From contig CANRDK010000002.1 of NCBI GenBank assembly GCA_947629345.1, positions 1 through 42,847 on the forward strand: a DNA stretch of 42,847 nt. The letters are read 5' to 3'. The position numbers and the translations under genes are program-made. Of the stretch, positions 32,254 to 41,593 are shown piece by piece. Origin of the DNA: an uncultured Clostridia bacterium (lineage in GTDB: Bacteria > Bacillota > Clostridia > Christensenellales > Borkfalkiaceae). Position 1 is the stretch's first letter; each line of letters begins with the position of its first letter. The notes below the pieces were generated by a model that was not told where the DNA came from, did no database searches, and saw only the letters and a list, made by a program, of their open reading frames with translations.

Positions 32254-33690
32254 TCAAATCTCGACGCAACCTCTTGCGCCGAGCAGATTTTTATGCCTGT
32301 CGAGTATGGGCTGAATTTCCTTTGCGATGAACTCCTCCGTCTGACGCGGCGCCCTGCCGACAAATTTTTTTGCGTCAACGATCTCATTGAGTCGATCCTT
32401 GACTGCCGCAAACGCCTCATCCGATCCGATCCGTTCGAGGAGGTCGTTTTCCGCCCCCTCCTGCTTGACTTTTTCGCCCGCCTCCCGTGACAGAACGCGG
32501 ATCCGCTCGTGGAGTTCCTGCCTGTCCCCGCCTGCCTTGACGCATTCCATGAGGATATTTTCGGTCGCCATGAAGGGAAGTTCTGCATTGACATGCTTTT
32601 CGATGATCTTTTCGTACACGACGAGGCCGTCGGCAACGTTTAAGTACAGATTTAAAATGGCGTCTGCCGTCAAAAATGCCTGCGCATTGACGATGCGGCG
32701 GTTGGAAGAATCGTCGAGCGTGCGTTCAAACCACTGCGTAGATGCCGTCATTGCGCTGTTGACGGGAAGGGAAATGAGATAGCGGCAGAGCCCACCCATC
32801 CGCTCGCAGCGCATGGGATTCCGCTTGTATGCCATGGCGGAAGAGCCCACCTGTGCGCTTTCAAAGGGTTCTTCGACCTCCTTCATGCTCTGAAGCAATC
32901 GGATGTCGTTGCTGAATTTGTAGGCGCTCTGGGCAATTTGGGAGAGAACGCTGAGCACGTTGTAGTCAAATTTGCGGGGATAGGTCTGCCCCGTCACGCC
33001 ATAGACGCGATCGAAGCCGAGTTTTGCGCAGACACGCTTTTCGAGCTCCTTCACCTTCCACTCGTCGCCATCGAACAGGTCCAAAAAACTCGCCTGCGTG
33101 CCCGTGGTCCCCTTGACACCGCGGAGGCGGAAGCGGGAAAAGAGCGAAATCAGATTTTCATAGTCGAGCATGAGGTCCTGCAGCCACAGCGTGGCCCTTT
33201 TTCCGACCGTCGTCAGCTGGGCGGGCTGAAGGTGCGTAAAGCCGAGCGTGGGCAGTTCTCTGTATTTGAGAGCAAAATCCTTCAGCTTGTCCATGACATT
33301 GACAAGTTTTTTCAGAAGGATATCGAGCCCGTCACGCATGATGATGAGCTCGGAATTGCAGTCCACGAAACAGCTTGTGGAACCCAAATGGATGACGCCC
33401 TTTGCGGCGGGTGCAACGTCGCCGTATGCCCTGATATGGGCCATGACGTCATGACGGATCTCACGTTCATAGACATCCGCCCTCTCGAAATCGATATCCG
33501 CTTCGTGCGCTTTCAGCTCGTCGATCTGCGCCTGTGAAATGGGCAGCCCGAGTTCCCGTTCGCTCTCCGCAAGGGCGATCCAAAGCTTTCTCCAGAGAAG
33601 GATCTTTTTCTCATCCCCGAAGTTTTCCTGCATCTCTCTGCTCGAATATCGTGTCGTCAATGGGTTTTCATAGAGTATTCTGTCTGACAT
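32254..33690 (-). CDS. purB: Adenylosuccinate lyase
   Basis: Acts twice in purine synthesis (SAICAR to AICAR, adenylosuccinate to AMP). 478 residues from the ATG at 33690 (MSDRILYENPL). Signature regions are HDVMAHIRAYGD, GSTSCFVDCN, TLGFTHLQPAQLTTVGKR, and the flexible loop GSSAMAYKRNPMRCERMG. That loop is closer to the animal-type enzyme (SSAMPYKRNPMRSE) than to the usual Bacillus form. The start codon is the left half of a CATAGTACTATG repeat and no Shine-Dalgarno sequence precedes it; TTG 33702 within the same repeat is an alternative. Upstream is the cyclophilin gene, 22 bases away. Confidence 0.96.
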   Translation of the reverse strand: MSDRILYENPLTTRYSSREMQENFGDEKKILLWRKLWIALAESERELGLPISQAQIDELKAHEADIDFERADVYEREIRHDVMAHIRAYGDVAPAAKGVIHLGSTSCFVDCNSELIIMRDGLDILLKKLVNVMDKLKDFALKYRELPTLGFTHLQPAQLTTVGKRATLWLQDLMLDYENLISLFSRFRLRGVKGTTGTQASFLDLFDGDEWKVKELEKRVCAKLGFDRVYGVTGQTYPRKFDYNVLSVLSQIAQSAYKFSNDIRLLQSMKEVEEPFESAQVGSSAMAYKRNPMRCERMGGLCRYLISLPVNSAMTASTQWFERTLDDSSNRRIVNAQAFLTADAILNLYLNVADGLVVYEKIIEKHVNAELPFMATENILMECVKAGGDRQELHERIRVLSREAGEKVKQEGAENDLLERIGSDEAFAAVKDRLNEIVDAKKFVGRAPRQTEEFIAKEIQPILDRHKNLLGARGCVEI

Positions 33691-33705
33691 AGTACTATGC
33701 AAAAT
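33680..33705 (+). repeat. CATAGTACTATG repeat copy at the purB start
   Basis: TGTCTGACATAGTACTATGC followed by AAAAT; the core is at 33688-33699. It fills the gap between the cyclophilin stop and the purB start codon. Confidence 0.85.
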
Positions 33706-33712
33706 GCTTATT

Positions 33713-34231
33713 TTATGCTTTTATTGGGTCGGGATAGGTGACGCCAAAGGTCTCGGCGGTCACTTTTACCATTTTCTGCTCCTTCAGAGGTCTATCGTTT
33801 CCGTCGGTGCGGACAGTGGCGATCTCATCCACGACGTCCATCCCCTCGATGACCTTTCCGAACGCGGCATACTGCCCGTCGAGGTAATCGGCGTCGGCAT
33901 GCATGACAAAGAATTGGGAACCCGCCGAATCGGGAGCCCATGCCCTCGCCATCGACAGAACGCCCCTTTCGTGCTTTAAATTGTTGGAAAAGCCGTTGGC
34001 GCGGAATTCCCCCTTGATGTGATAGCCGGGGCCGCCCGTGCCCTTCCCCAAGGGATCCCCGCCCTGTATCATGAATCCCTTGATGACGCGGTGAAAGATC
34101 GTCCCGTCATAAAAGCCCTTTTTGACAAGGGAAAGAAAGTTGTTGACGGTATTCGGGGCGATCTCGGGATAGAGCTCTGCCTTGAACGTTTTTCCGTTTT
34201 CCATTGTGAACGTAACGATAGGATTTTCCAT
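33713..34231 (-). CDS. Peptidyl-prolyl cis-trans isomerase, cyclophilin type
   Basis: 172 residues from the ATG at 34231 (MENPIVTFTMENG), behind GAGGAG; the ORF-track start is 21 codons early. Cyclophilin landmarks are NFLSLVKKGFYDGTIFHRVIKGFMIQGGDP with the catalytic Arg, GVLSMARAWAPDSAGSQFFVM, and LDGQYAAFGKVIEGMDVVD. No signal peptide, so cytoplasmic; assists protein folding at prolines. It starts one base after the dCMP deaminase stop. Confidence 0.96.
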   Translation of the reverse strand: MENPIVTFTMENGKTFKAELYPEIAPNTVNNFLSLVKKGFYDGTIFHRVIKGFMIQGGDPLGKGTGGPGYHIKGEFRANGFSNNLKHERGVLSMARAWAPDSAGSQFFVMHADADYLDGQYAAFGKVIEGMDVVDEIATVRTDGNDRPLKEQKMVKVTAETFGVTYPDPIKA

Positions 34232-34232
34232 A

Positions 34233-34676
34233 TTACTCCTCAAATTTTTCGATGTCTGTGCCCGCTTCCGCAAAGAGACGAAGAGAGAATTCATCGGGGT
34301 AGCCCTCCTTATAGACTACCCGCTTGATCCCCGCATTGATGATCATCTTTGCGCAGATGACGCACGGCTGATGGGTGCAGTAGAGCGTAGAACCGTCGAT
34401 ACTGATGCCGTACCTTGCCGCCTGAATGAGTGCATTTTGCTCCGCATGGGCCGCAAAACAGAGTTCGGCATGCGTTCCGCTCTCGATATTCATCTGCTCG
34501 CGGAGGCATTCACCCCTCTCGATGCAGGAACGGATGCCCTGCGGCGCACCGTTGTATCCCGTTGCCATGACGCGGTTGTCGCGCACGATGACTGCTCCCA
34601 CTTTGCGGCGGAAGCAACTTGCCCATGTGCCCACCTCTTCGGTGAGCTTCATAAATCTTTTATCCCACTTATCCAT
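34233..34676 (-). CDS. dCMP deaminase (ComEB family)
   Basis: Zinc deaminase giving dUMP for thymidylate synthesis. 147 residues. The catalytic motif is HAEQNALIQ (zinc His and general-base Glu) with PCVICAKMI for the other two zinc ligands. The N-terminus MDKWDKRFMKLTEEVGTWASC fits family starts, supporting the ATG at 34676. There is no Shine-Dalgarno sequence: the -10 box ends only six bases before the ATG. First gene of the run deaminase-cyclophilin-purB-galE, a partly nucleotide-themed operon. Confidence 0.95.
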   Translation of the reverse strand: MDKWDKRFMKLTEEVGTWASCFRRKVGAVIVRDNRVMATGYNGAPQGIRSCIERGECLREQMNIESGTHAELCFAAHAEQNALIQAARYGISIDGSTLYCTHQPCVICAKMIINAGIKRVVYKEGYPDEFSLRLFAEAGTDIEKFEE

Positions 34677-34682
34677 GGCTTC

Positions 34683-34711
34683 ATTATATCATCGAAACGG
34701 GTCCCTGTCAA
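34683..34711 (-). promoter_or_regulatory. Perfect consensus promoter giving a probably leaderless deaminase mRNA
   Basis: Minus strand TTGACA, 17 bases, TATAAT, then six bases and the ATG. The predicted first transcribed base falls on or next to the A of the start codon. Confidence 0.88.
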
Positions 34712-34761
34712 TCATTCCCCTTTTTTTCACAAAAAAACATGAAAAATTTTTCCATTCCTGT

Positions 34762-34789
34762 TTGACATTGTATCACAGAGGTTTATAAT
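34762..34789 (+). promoter_or_regulatory. Promoter of groES-groEL
   Basis: TTGACA, 16 bases, TATAAT, 49 bases before groES. No CIRCE element (TTAGCACTC, nine bases, GAGTGCTAA) is visible in the leader, which instead holds a small CCGC/GCGG hairpin. Confidence 0.9.
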
Positions 34790-34838
34790 AGAGAAGAAAG
34801 CAAGGGCCGCAAAGAATGCGGACCATAGGAGGTTATTC

Positions 34839-35123
34839 ATGAATATCAAACCATTGTTCGACAAAGTCGTCGTTGAGGCTGTCTCTGTCGAAGAAAAGAC
34901 GAAGAGCGGATTCATCCTTCCCTCATCTGCGCAGGAGAAGCCCCAGACCTGCGTTGTCGTTGCCGTCGGCCCCGGCGGGATCGTGGACGGAAAGGAGACC
35001 GTCATGCAGGTAAAAGTCGGCGATAAGGTTCTCTGCTCCAAGTATGCAGGCTCCGATTTCAAGGTGGACGGCAAGGAATTCACCATCATCAAACAGAGCG
35101 ATATCTTAGCAATCGTAGAATAA
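34839..35123 (+). CDS. groES: Co-chaperonin GroES
   Basis: 94 residues. Begins MNIKPLFDKVVVEAV. The mobile loop that docks GroEL is around EEKTKSGFILPSSAQEKP, and the rest matches the family (VVAVGPGGIVDGKE, VKVGDKVLCSKYAGSDFKVDG). An ATAGGAGGT site precedes the ATG. It caps the GroEL cavity. It lies 20 bases ahead of groEL in the usual operon. Confidence 0.98.
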   Translation: MNIKPLFDKVVVEAVSVEEKTKSGFILPSSAQEKPQTCVVVAVGPGGIVDGKETVMQVKVGDKVLCSKYAGSDFKVDGKEFTIIKQSDILAIVE

Positions 35124-35128
35124 AGTAA

Positions 35129-36772
<1,644 letters not shown>

Positions 36773-36779
36773 GAAAAGA

Positions 36780-36801
36780 GCGGGGCTTCGGCCCCGCTTT
36801 T
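36780..36801 (+). terminator. First terminator of groESL
   Basis: GCGGGGC, TTCG loop, GCCCCGC, TTTT, eight bases after the groEL stop. Confidence 0.88.
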
Positions 36802-36837
36802 GCGTATGCTCTCTGTAAGAGTGCAGAAGAACAAAAG

Positions 36838-36868
36838 ACCCGCAGGGATATGCCTGCGGGTTGTTTTT
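36838..36868. terminator. Bidirectional terminator between groEL and ftsZ
   Basis: ACCCGCAGG, six-base loop, CCTGCGGGT then TGTTTTTAT on the plus strand. On the minus strand the stem is followed by CTTTTGTTCTTC, just after the ftsZ stop. Confidence 0.88.
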
Positions 36869-36873
36869 ATAGA

Positions 36874-38193
36874 TCAGGATCTTTTCTTGATGATCAGATG
36901 TTGCATAAACTGCGGGACCCTCCCGGCGGGAGACTCATCCTCTTCGGGCGCAGCGGGCTCCTCGGCGGGAGCGGGTGGCGAATAGGGCGCGGCAGATTGC
37001 ACGGGCTGGGGCGCCGAAAATGCGGGCGCAGACGGATAGGCCTGTGCGGGAGAGGGAGATTCGGGCGCAACGGGCTGTGCAACAGGCTGCGCGGCGAACG
37101 GCTGTGCCTGTTCCGAAAATACGGGAGGCACGGCGGGAGCTTCCCTGCGGGCCGCCTCCGCAAAAGAAATATTTTGTGCTTCCTTGGACTGGAAGCCCGT
37201 TGCAATGACCGTGACCTGCACTTCGTCCTCCATGTTCTCGTCGATACAGGTCCCGAAAATGATATTGGCAGAATAGTCCACCACGCTCTGCACGAGGCTG
37301 ACGGCCATCTGCGTCTCGTCGATGGAGAGATCGTTCCCGCCCGTGATATTGATGAGAACTGCCGTTGCCCCCTCGATGGTCGTATCGAGCAGAGGAGAAT
37401 TGACCGCAAGCCGCAGGGCATTGACGGTACGGTTCTCCCCCTTCGCGACGCCGACGCCCATGTGGGCGAGCCCTTTATCCTTGAGAATGGTCTTGACGTC
37501 CGCAAAGTCGAGATTGATGATGGACGGCGTAACAATGACGTCCGCAATGCCGCGGATGCCCTGCTTCAATACGTCGTCTGCAACGCGGAGCGCTTCGGGG
37601 ACGGAGCTGTTCTTGGGGACGATCTTCATGATCTTGTCGTTCGGAATGATGACGATGGTGTCAACATTCTTCCTGATCTCCTCGATCCCCTTCCTCGCGT
37701 TGTCCATTCTGTGTTTTCCCTCAAAGGAGAAGGGCTGGGTGACAACAGCGACCGTAAGGATCTTCCGCTCTTTGGCGATCTTTGCAATGACGGGAGCGGC
37801 GCCCGTGCCCGTTCCACCGCCCATACCCGCAGTGATGAAGAGGAGATCGGTGTCCTCAATGGCCCTGATGAGCGCTTCTTTGTCCTCTTCGGCGGCGGCA
37901 CGGCCCGTTTCGGGATCTGCACCTGCGCCGAGACCCTTTGTGAGATTTTTGCCGATCTGGATGCGCGTTGAAGCCTTGCTACATGCAAGGATCTGCGCAT
38001 CGGTATTGACGGCAATGTATTCCGCACTCTTGATGCCCGCATCGATCATGTGGTTGATGGCATTGTTCCCCGCGCCGCCGACGCCGATCACCTTGATCTT
38101 TGCCCTGCCGTCGATACGGGGAGGCGTCCTTTGAAGTTCCTCTGTATAATCGTTATTTTCGTTTGTATTCCTCTGATAGTGATCCGTAAACAT
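36874..38193 (-). CDS. ftsZ: Cell division protein FtsZ
   Basis: Tubulin-like GTPase forming the division ring. 439 residues from the ATG at 38193 (MFTDHYQRN), behind GGAGG; the ORF-track start is 22 codons early. The GTP-binding domain has VIGVGGAGNNAINHM, the signature GMGGGTGTGAAP, and the T7 loop NLDFADVKTIL with the catalytic Asp. A Pro/Ala-rich linker of about 90 residues leads to the C-terminal peptide RVPQFMQHLIIKKRS, which docks partners such as FtsA. A 25-residue hydrophilic N-terminal tail precedes the core. The start is one base after the ftsA stop. Confidence 0.97.
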   Translation of the reverse strand: MFTDHYQRNTNENNDYTEELQRTPPRIDGRAKIKVIGVGGAGNNAINHMIDAGIKSAEYIAVNTDAQILACSKASTRIQIGKNLTKGLGAGADPETGRAAAEEDKEALIRAIEDTDLLFITAGMGGGTGTGAAPVIAKIAKERKILTVAVVTQPFSFEGKHRMDNARKGIEEIRKNVDTIVIIPNDKIMKIVPKNSSVPEALRVADDVLKQGIRGIADVIVTPSIINLDFADVKTILKDKGLAHMGVGVAKGENRTVNALRLAVNSPLLDTTIEGATAVLINITGGNDLSIDETQMAVSLVQSVVDYSANIIFGTCIDENMEDEVQVTVIATGFQSKEAQNISFAEAARREAPAVPPVFSEQAQPFAAQPVAQPVAPESPSPAQAYPSAPAFSAPQPVQSAAPYSPPAPAEEPAAPEEDESPAGRVPQFMQHLIIKKRS

Positions 38194-38194
38194 T

Positions 38195-39337
38195 TCAGCC
38201 TCCGAATAGATGATTGAAAAATCCGCCTTGGGATTGAATGGTACATGCCATATCGACAAGCGAGACGAAGGAACTCATGGCGGGCTTGCCGTAATAGGGC
38301 AGATTGGGTGCAATGTATTCGCAGACGCGGTCTACCCGCTTCGTCACGTGCTCCAGAGCGCCGCGGATATCGCAGATCCCCTCTCCCGTGACATAGAGCG
38401 GCTTATAGTCGAGCTCTCGCCCCTGCATATTTTCCATAAAGATGCCGATGACTTCGCAGATGCTGTCGAGCCCGTCCTTGACTGCCGCAACGAGCCCGTC
38501 GAGATCCACTTCATAGGGAATATTCCTGCTTGTAAACTCCATTGTCCCCGCGTTGCTCCGCGTGTAGAGGTTCGTCTTGGGGAGAAGCGCCGTAGCGGCA
38601 TCGTACGGCAGGGAAAACGTTTGAATGAGGCGGGCCAAGATCTGCGCCCTTCCCACGGGAGCCGTCTGCTGTTTTAGAATGGCATTCCCCTGAATGAGCA
38701 TGACCGTTGTGGAAAAGTCCCCCACGTCGAGGAGGAACGCATATTCGTCCCGCGTTTCGGAAGGGATGAGATAGGTGGCCATTGCGAGGGTGGAAGGGAG
38801 GAAGCACAGCTCGATCCCCCTGCCCGAAAAGATCTTCCCGAGAACGGAGAGAAAATAATTGCTGCAATAGAAATAGGAGACAATACCATTCAATGAAGTT
38901 GACATTATCCCGCTCGGTTCAACAACCATGCGCTTGTCCGCCGTCGTGAAAATGGCACAGCTTGCCCGCAGAAAAGTGAGATTTTCGAGCTCTTCCTTCC
39001 CGCTCTCGTAGAGCGCGTCAATATCCTTTTCCGTGATCTTCCTGCGCTTGGGAAAACTCAGAACGGGATCGCGGAGACGCACTTCGAGGAATTCGCCCGG
39101 GACGCCGACGTAGAGACGACGTATCTTTTCCCCGCAGACCTTTTCCACCTCTTGCAGCGTAAGGGAGATCGCATCCATCAACTCCTGTTCGCTGTAAAAT
39201 GCGCCGCTGTGATACCCTCCGTATTCCGCCGATTTGATGGCCTTGAATGCGAACGTGTGATTGACCCCCCTCTCGCCCACGACCATGGTGACCTTTGAGG
39301 AGCGAATATCTAAAACAGCTACGCTTTTGCGACTCAT
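38195..39337 (-). CDS. ftsA: FtsA-like actin-fold division protein
   Basis: 380 residues, shorter than most FtsA (about 410-440). Actin-fold landmarks are VAVLDIRSSKVTMVVGE, YVGVPGEFLEVR in the 1C domain, FLLDVGDFSTTVMLIQGN, and PLYVTGEGICDIRGALEHV. The phosphate loops are divergent (DIRSSK, DVGDFST). The C-terminus ends GGFFNHLFGG rather than in a long amphipathic helix; FFNHLF could still be a minimal membrane anchor. Position directly before ftsZ supports FtsA; sequence divergence leaves some doubt about filament formation. Confidence 0.88.
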   Translation of the reverse strand: MSRKSVAVLDIRSSKVTMVVGERGVNHTFAFKAIKSAEYGGYHSGAFYSEQELMDAISLTLQEVEKVCGEKIRRLYVGVPGEFLEVRLRDPVLSFPKRRKITEKDIDALYESGKEELENLTFLRASCAIFTTADKRMVVEPSGIMSTSLNGIVSYFYCSNYFLSVLGKIFSGRGIELCFLPSTLAMATYLIPSETRDEYAFLLDVGDFSTTVMLIQGNAILKQQTAPVGRAQILARLIQTFSLPYDAATALLPKTNLYTRSNAGTMEFTSRNIPYEVDLDGLVAAVKDGLDSICEVIGIFMENMQGRELDYKPLYVTGEGICDIRGALEHVTKRVDRVCEYIAPNLPYYGKPAMSSFVSLVDMACTIQSQGGFFNHLFGG

Positions 39338-39374
39338 ATTCCGTCCTTTTTTCGTCAGTTGGATTTTCTTCTAC

Positions 39375-39403
39375 ATTATAACACATGTGTAAAATCATGT
39401 CAA
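39375..39403 (-). promoter_or_regulatory. Consensus promoter of ftsA-ftsZ with a palindrome in the spacer
   Basis: Minus strand TTGACA, 17 bases, TATAAT. The spacer contains the perfect ten-base palindrome ACACATGTGT next to the -10 box (39381-39390), a candidate operator. Confidence 0.88.
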
Positions 39404-39435
39404 GGAATTGTATCGTTTTTTCACACATAAATCGT

Positions 39436-39460
39436 AAAAAAGCGCCCCGCGAGGGGGCGC
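39436..39460 (-). terminator. Terminator of the ftsW-murA-ftsQ run
   Basis: Minus strand GCGCCCC, five-base loop, GGGGCGC, TTTTTT, 16 bases after the ftsQ stop. It separates ftsQ from the ftsA promoter. Confidence 0.88.
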
Positions 39461-39476
39461 CGAAAAGGAGTCATAT

Positions 39477-40253
39477 TCAATTTCTCGTTGCGTCGTAATC
39501 GACCTCGATGCCGCTCTCTCCGCCGACGACTGTAATACAGCCGCAGAGCTTCTCTCCGTCGCTGCAGGCAAGATATCCCTCGCCCTCGTCGAGCAGTGCG
39601 GCCCTCACTTTTTCCTCCGTCCCCTCTGTGGGGGAGACGATCTCGATCCGCACCCCCTCCCTCATCTGAACGACAAATGTATCGAACACGGGATTGGGAT
39701 CGTAGGCAATGGAGACGATGTTGGCACGCGCCTCAAGGAGGACTTCCTCAAATACGGAATATGCCGCAAGGAGCGTGGAGAAGGTTTCGTCCTCCACCCC
39801 TTCGCCCTCCGTCAGAGTGAGATCGAACCCCGTGAGGAGAATGTTCTCCCCATCTGTCCTGTTTGTTAAATCATCCTTATAATATAGAAACGTTCCGTCG
39901 CCCGCGATCACGGCATATCCCCGTTCGGAGAGGATGGAAAACATCTCTTCCCGCTCAGAGATCTCGACCTCCAGCGTAAAGGGATACCGCTTTTCGATCT
40001 TGTCGGCACGCATGCAGGGATAGGCGGCAATGACGGACGCGACCTCTTCCTCATCGAGAAAGGCCGAGCTCTTCCCCACAAAACCGTCGAGCTTTTGTCT
40101 GAGTTCGGCGGCCTCCCTTTCCCCTTCCGCAGACACGACAGAAAAGTCCGCCTCTACGGCCGTCACCGTGAAAATGGCGTTGAGCCCCGCCGCGACGACC
40201 GCGCAGAGCAACAGAAAGGAAATGAGTGTGGTCAACAGGACCCTTGTTTTCAT
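39477..40253 (-). CDS. ftsQ: Division protein FtsQ/DivIB
   Basis: 258 residues. A single membrane helix at residues 5-24 (VLLTTLISFLLLCAVVAAGL) leads into the POTRA-like region: LRQKLDGFVGKSSAFLDEEEVASVIAAYPCMRADKIEKRYPFTLEVEISERE. The beta domain follows (RGYAVIAGDGTFLYY). It bridges early and late division proteins on the outer face of the membrane. CGGAG precedes the ATG. It lies 19 bases after murA, in the usual clostridial order. Confidence 0.9.
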   Translation of the reverse strand: MKTRVLLTTLISFLLLCAVVAAGLNAIFTVTAVEADFSVVSAEGEREAAELRQKLDGFVGKSSAFLDEEEVASVIAAYPCMRADKIEKRYPFTLEVEISEREEMFSILSERGYAVIAGDGTFLYYKDDLTNRTDGENILLTGFDLTLTEGEGVEDETFSTLLAAYSVFEEVLLEARANIVSIAYDPNPVFDTFVVQMREGVRIEIVSPTEGTEEKVRAALLDEGEGYLACSDGEKLCGCITVVGGESGIEVDYDATRN

Positions 40254-40271
40254 ATGTATCTCCGTATCGGG

Positions 40272-41528
40272 TCAGATGCGGACCCGCTTGATCTCTGCCC
40301 CGAGGGATCTGAGTTTTCCCTCAAGGTCGGAATATCCTCTGTCGATGTGGGAAAGATCGGAGACCTCCGAGATCCCCTCCGCCCCGAGCGCCGCCAAAAC
40401 GAGCGCAGCGCCGCCACGCAGATCCCCCGCCGTGACAGCCGCCCCGTGCAATCCGCTGACGCCGCGCACAAAGGCGTTCCGCCCACGCACCTCGATATCC
40501 GCCCCCATCCTCTGGAGCTCCGGCACATACTTGAAGCGGGTCTCAAACAGATTTTCGACGATGAGCGCACCGCCCTCGCACACGGAGTTGAGCGCAGTGA
40601 TCTGGGCCTGCAAGTCTGTGGGAAAGCCGGGGAAGGGCATGGTTTCGATGCGGCGGTTGCATTTGAGCCTTCCGTAACTCGACAATCTTATTTTATCATT
40701 TTTTGTATGTATTTTGCAACCGTTTTCACGCAATTTGTGGAGCAACATGCCCAAATTATCGGCTGTGACCCCCTCGACCTCCACTTCTCCGCCGCAGAGG
40801 GCGCAGGCAATGAGGAAGGTCCCCGCCTCGATCCTGTCTTTGACGGGCGTATATGTGATCCCCCCGAGAGAGGAAACTCCCTCGATCGTGATGACATCGG
40901 TGCCCGCCCCGACGATCTTAGCCCCCATGCCGCTGAGAAATTTCTGCAGATCTACGATCTCGGGCTCCTTGGCGGCACCCTCGATGACCGTTCTCCCCTC
41001 CGCCTTTACCCCAGCGAGCATGATATTTTCGGTGGCGCCGACGCTGGGAAAGTCGAGCACGAGCTCCGCGCCCGTCATTTTCTCACATGCGCAGTATATG
41101 TAGCCGTCCCTCTCGGAAATGCTGACGCCGAGCCGCTTGAGGGCATTCAAGTGCAGATCTATGGGGCGGAGGCCGATGTCGCATCCGCCCGGATAGGCAA
41201 TGACGGCGCGGTGGAAGCGGGAAAGAAGGGAGCCGAGCATAAAGACAGACGACCGCAGTTCCTTCGTGAGCGCCGAAGATATGATATGGCTGTGCGCGTC
41301 GGAACTGTCGATGATGACATTTCCGCGCTCGAATTTTACATCTGCGCCGAGTTCCCTCAGGATCTGCGCCATACAGAAAACATCGGCGATCTCGGGCGTT
41401 TCGCAGATCGTCACCTGCTTATCGGTCAACACAGACGCCGCAAAGAGCGGCAGGACTGCGTTCTTTGCCGACTGCACCTTTACGCTGCCGAAGAGACGCC
41501 GTCCCCCGTCTATGATATATTTATCCAT
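40272..41528 (-). CDS. murA: UDP-N-acetylglucosamine 1-carboxyvinyltransferase
   Basis: First committed step of peptidoglycan synthesis; target of fosfomycin. 418 residues. Substrate motif SAKNAVLPLFAASVL has Ser-Ala where many enzymes have Gly-Ala/Gly-Ser. The catalytic loop YPGGCDIGLRPIDLHL keeps the fosfomycin-sensitive Cys, and SVGATENIMLAG and PFPGFPTDLQAQ are family signatures. TGAGGAG precedes the ATG. It lies between ftsW and ftsQ. A hairpin in the ftsW-murA gap may attenuate transcription. Confidence 0.97.
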   Translation of the reverse strand: MDKYIIDGGRRLFGSVKVQSAKNAVLPLFAASVLTDKQVTICETPEIADVFCMAQILRELGADVKFERGNVIIDSSDAHSHIISSALTKELRSSVFMLGSLLSRFHRAVIAYPGGCDIGLRPIDLHLNALKRLGVSISERDGYIYCACEKMTGAELVLDFPSVGATENIMLAGVKAEGRTVIEGAAKEPEIVDLQKFLSGMGAKIVGAGTDVITIEGVSSLGGITYTPVKDRIEAGTFLIACALCGGEVEVEGVTADNLGMLLHKLRENGCKIHTKNDKIRLSSYGRLKCNRRIETMPFPGFPTDLQAQITALNSVCEGGALIVENLFETRFKYVPELQRMGADIEVRGRNAFVRGVSGLHGAAVTAGDLRGGAALVLAALGAEGISEVSDLSHIDRGYSDLEGKLRSLGAEIKRVRI

Positions 41529-41551
41529 GGTTATCTCCTCATGTATTTCTG

Positions 41552-41593
41552 AAAACGCGGAGAAAAGCCTTGGTTGGCGAGGCTCCGCGTTTT
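41552..41593 (-). terminator. Hairpin between ftsW and murA (terminator or attenuator)
   Basis: Minus strand ACGCGGAG...CTCCGCGTTTT with a 20-base loop that can pair inside itself (GCCT/AGGC). It overlaps the ftsW stop codon. The T run is short (TTTTC), so read-through into murA is likely. Confidence 0.6.

Noticed and set aside
34790-34838. CIRCE operator before groES
   Set aside because: No TTAGCACTC-N9-GAGTGCTAA pattern, even allowing several mismatches.
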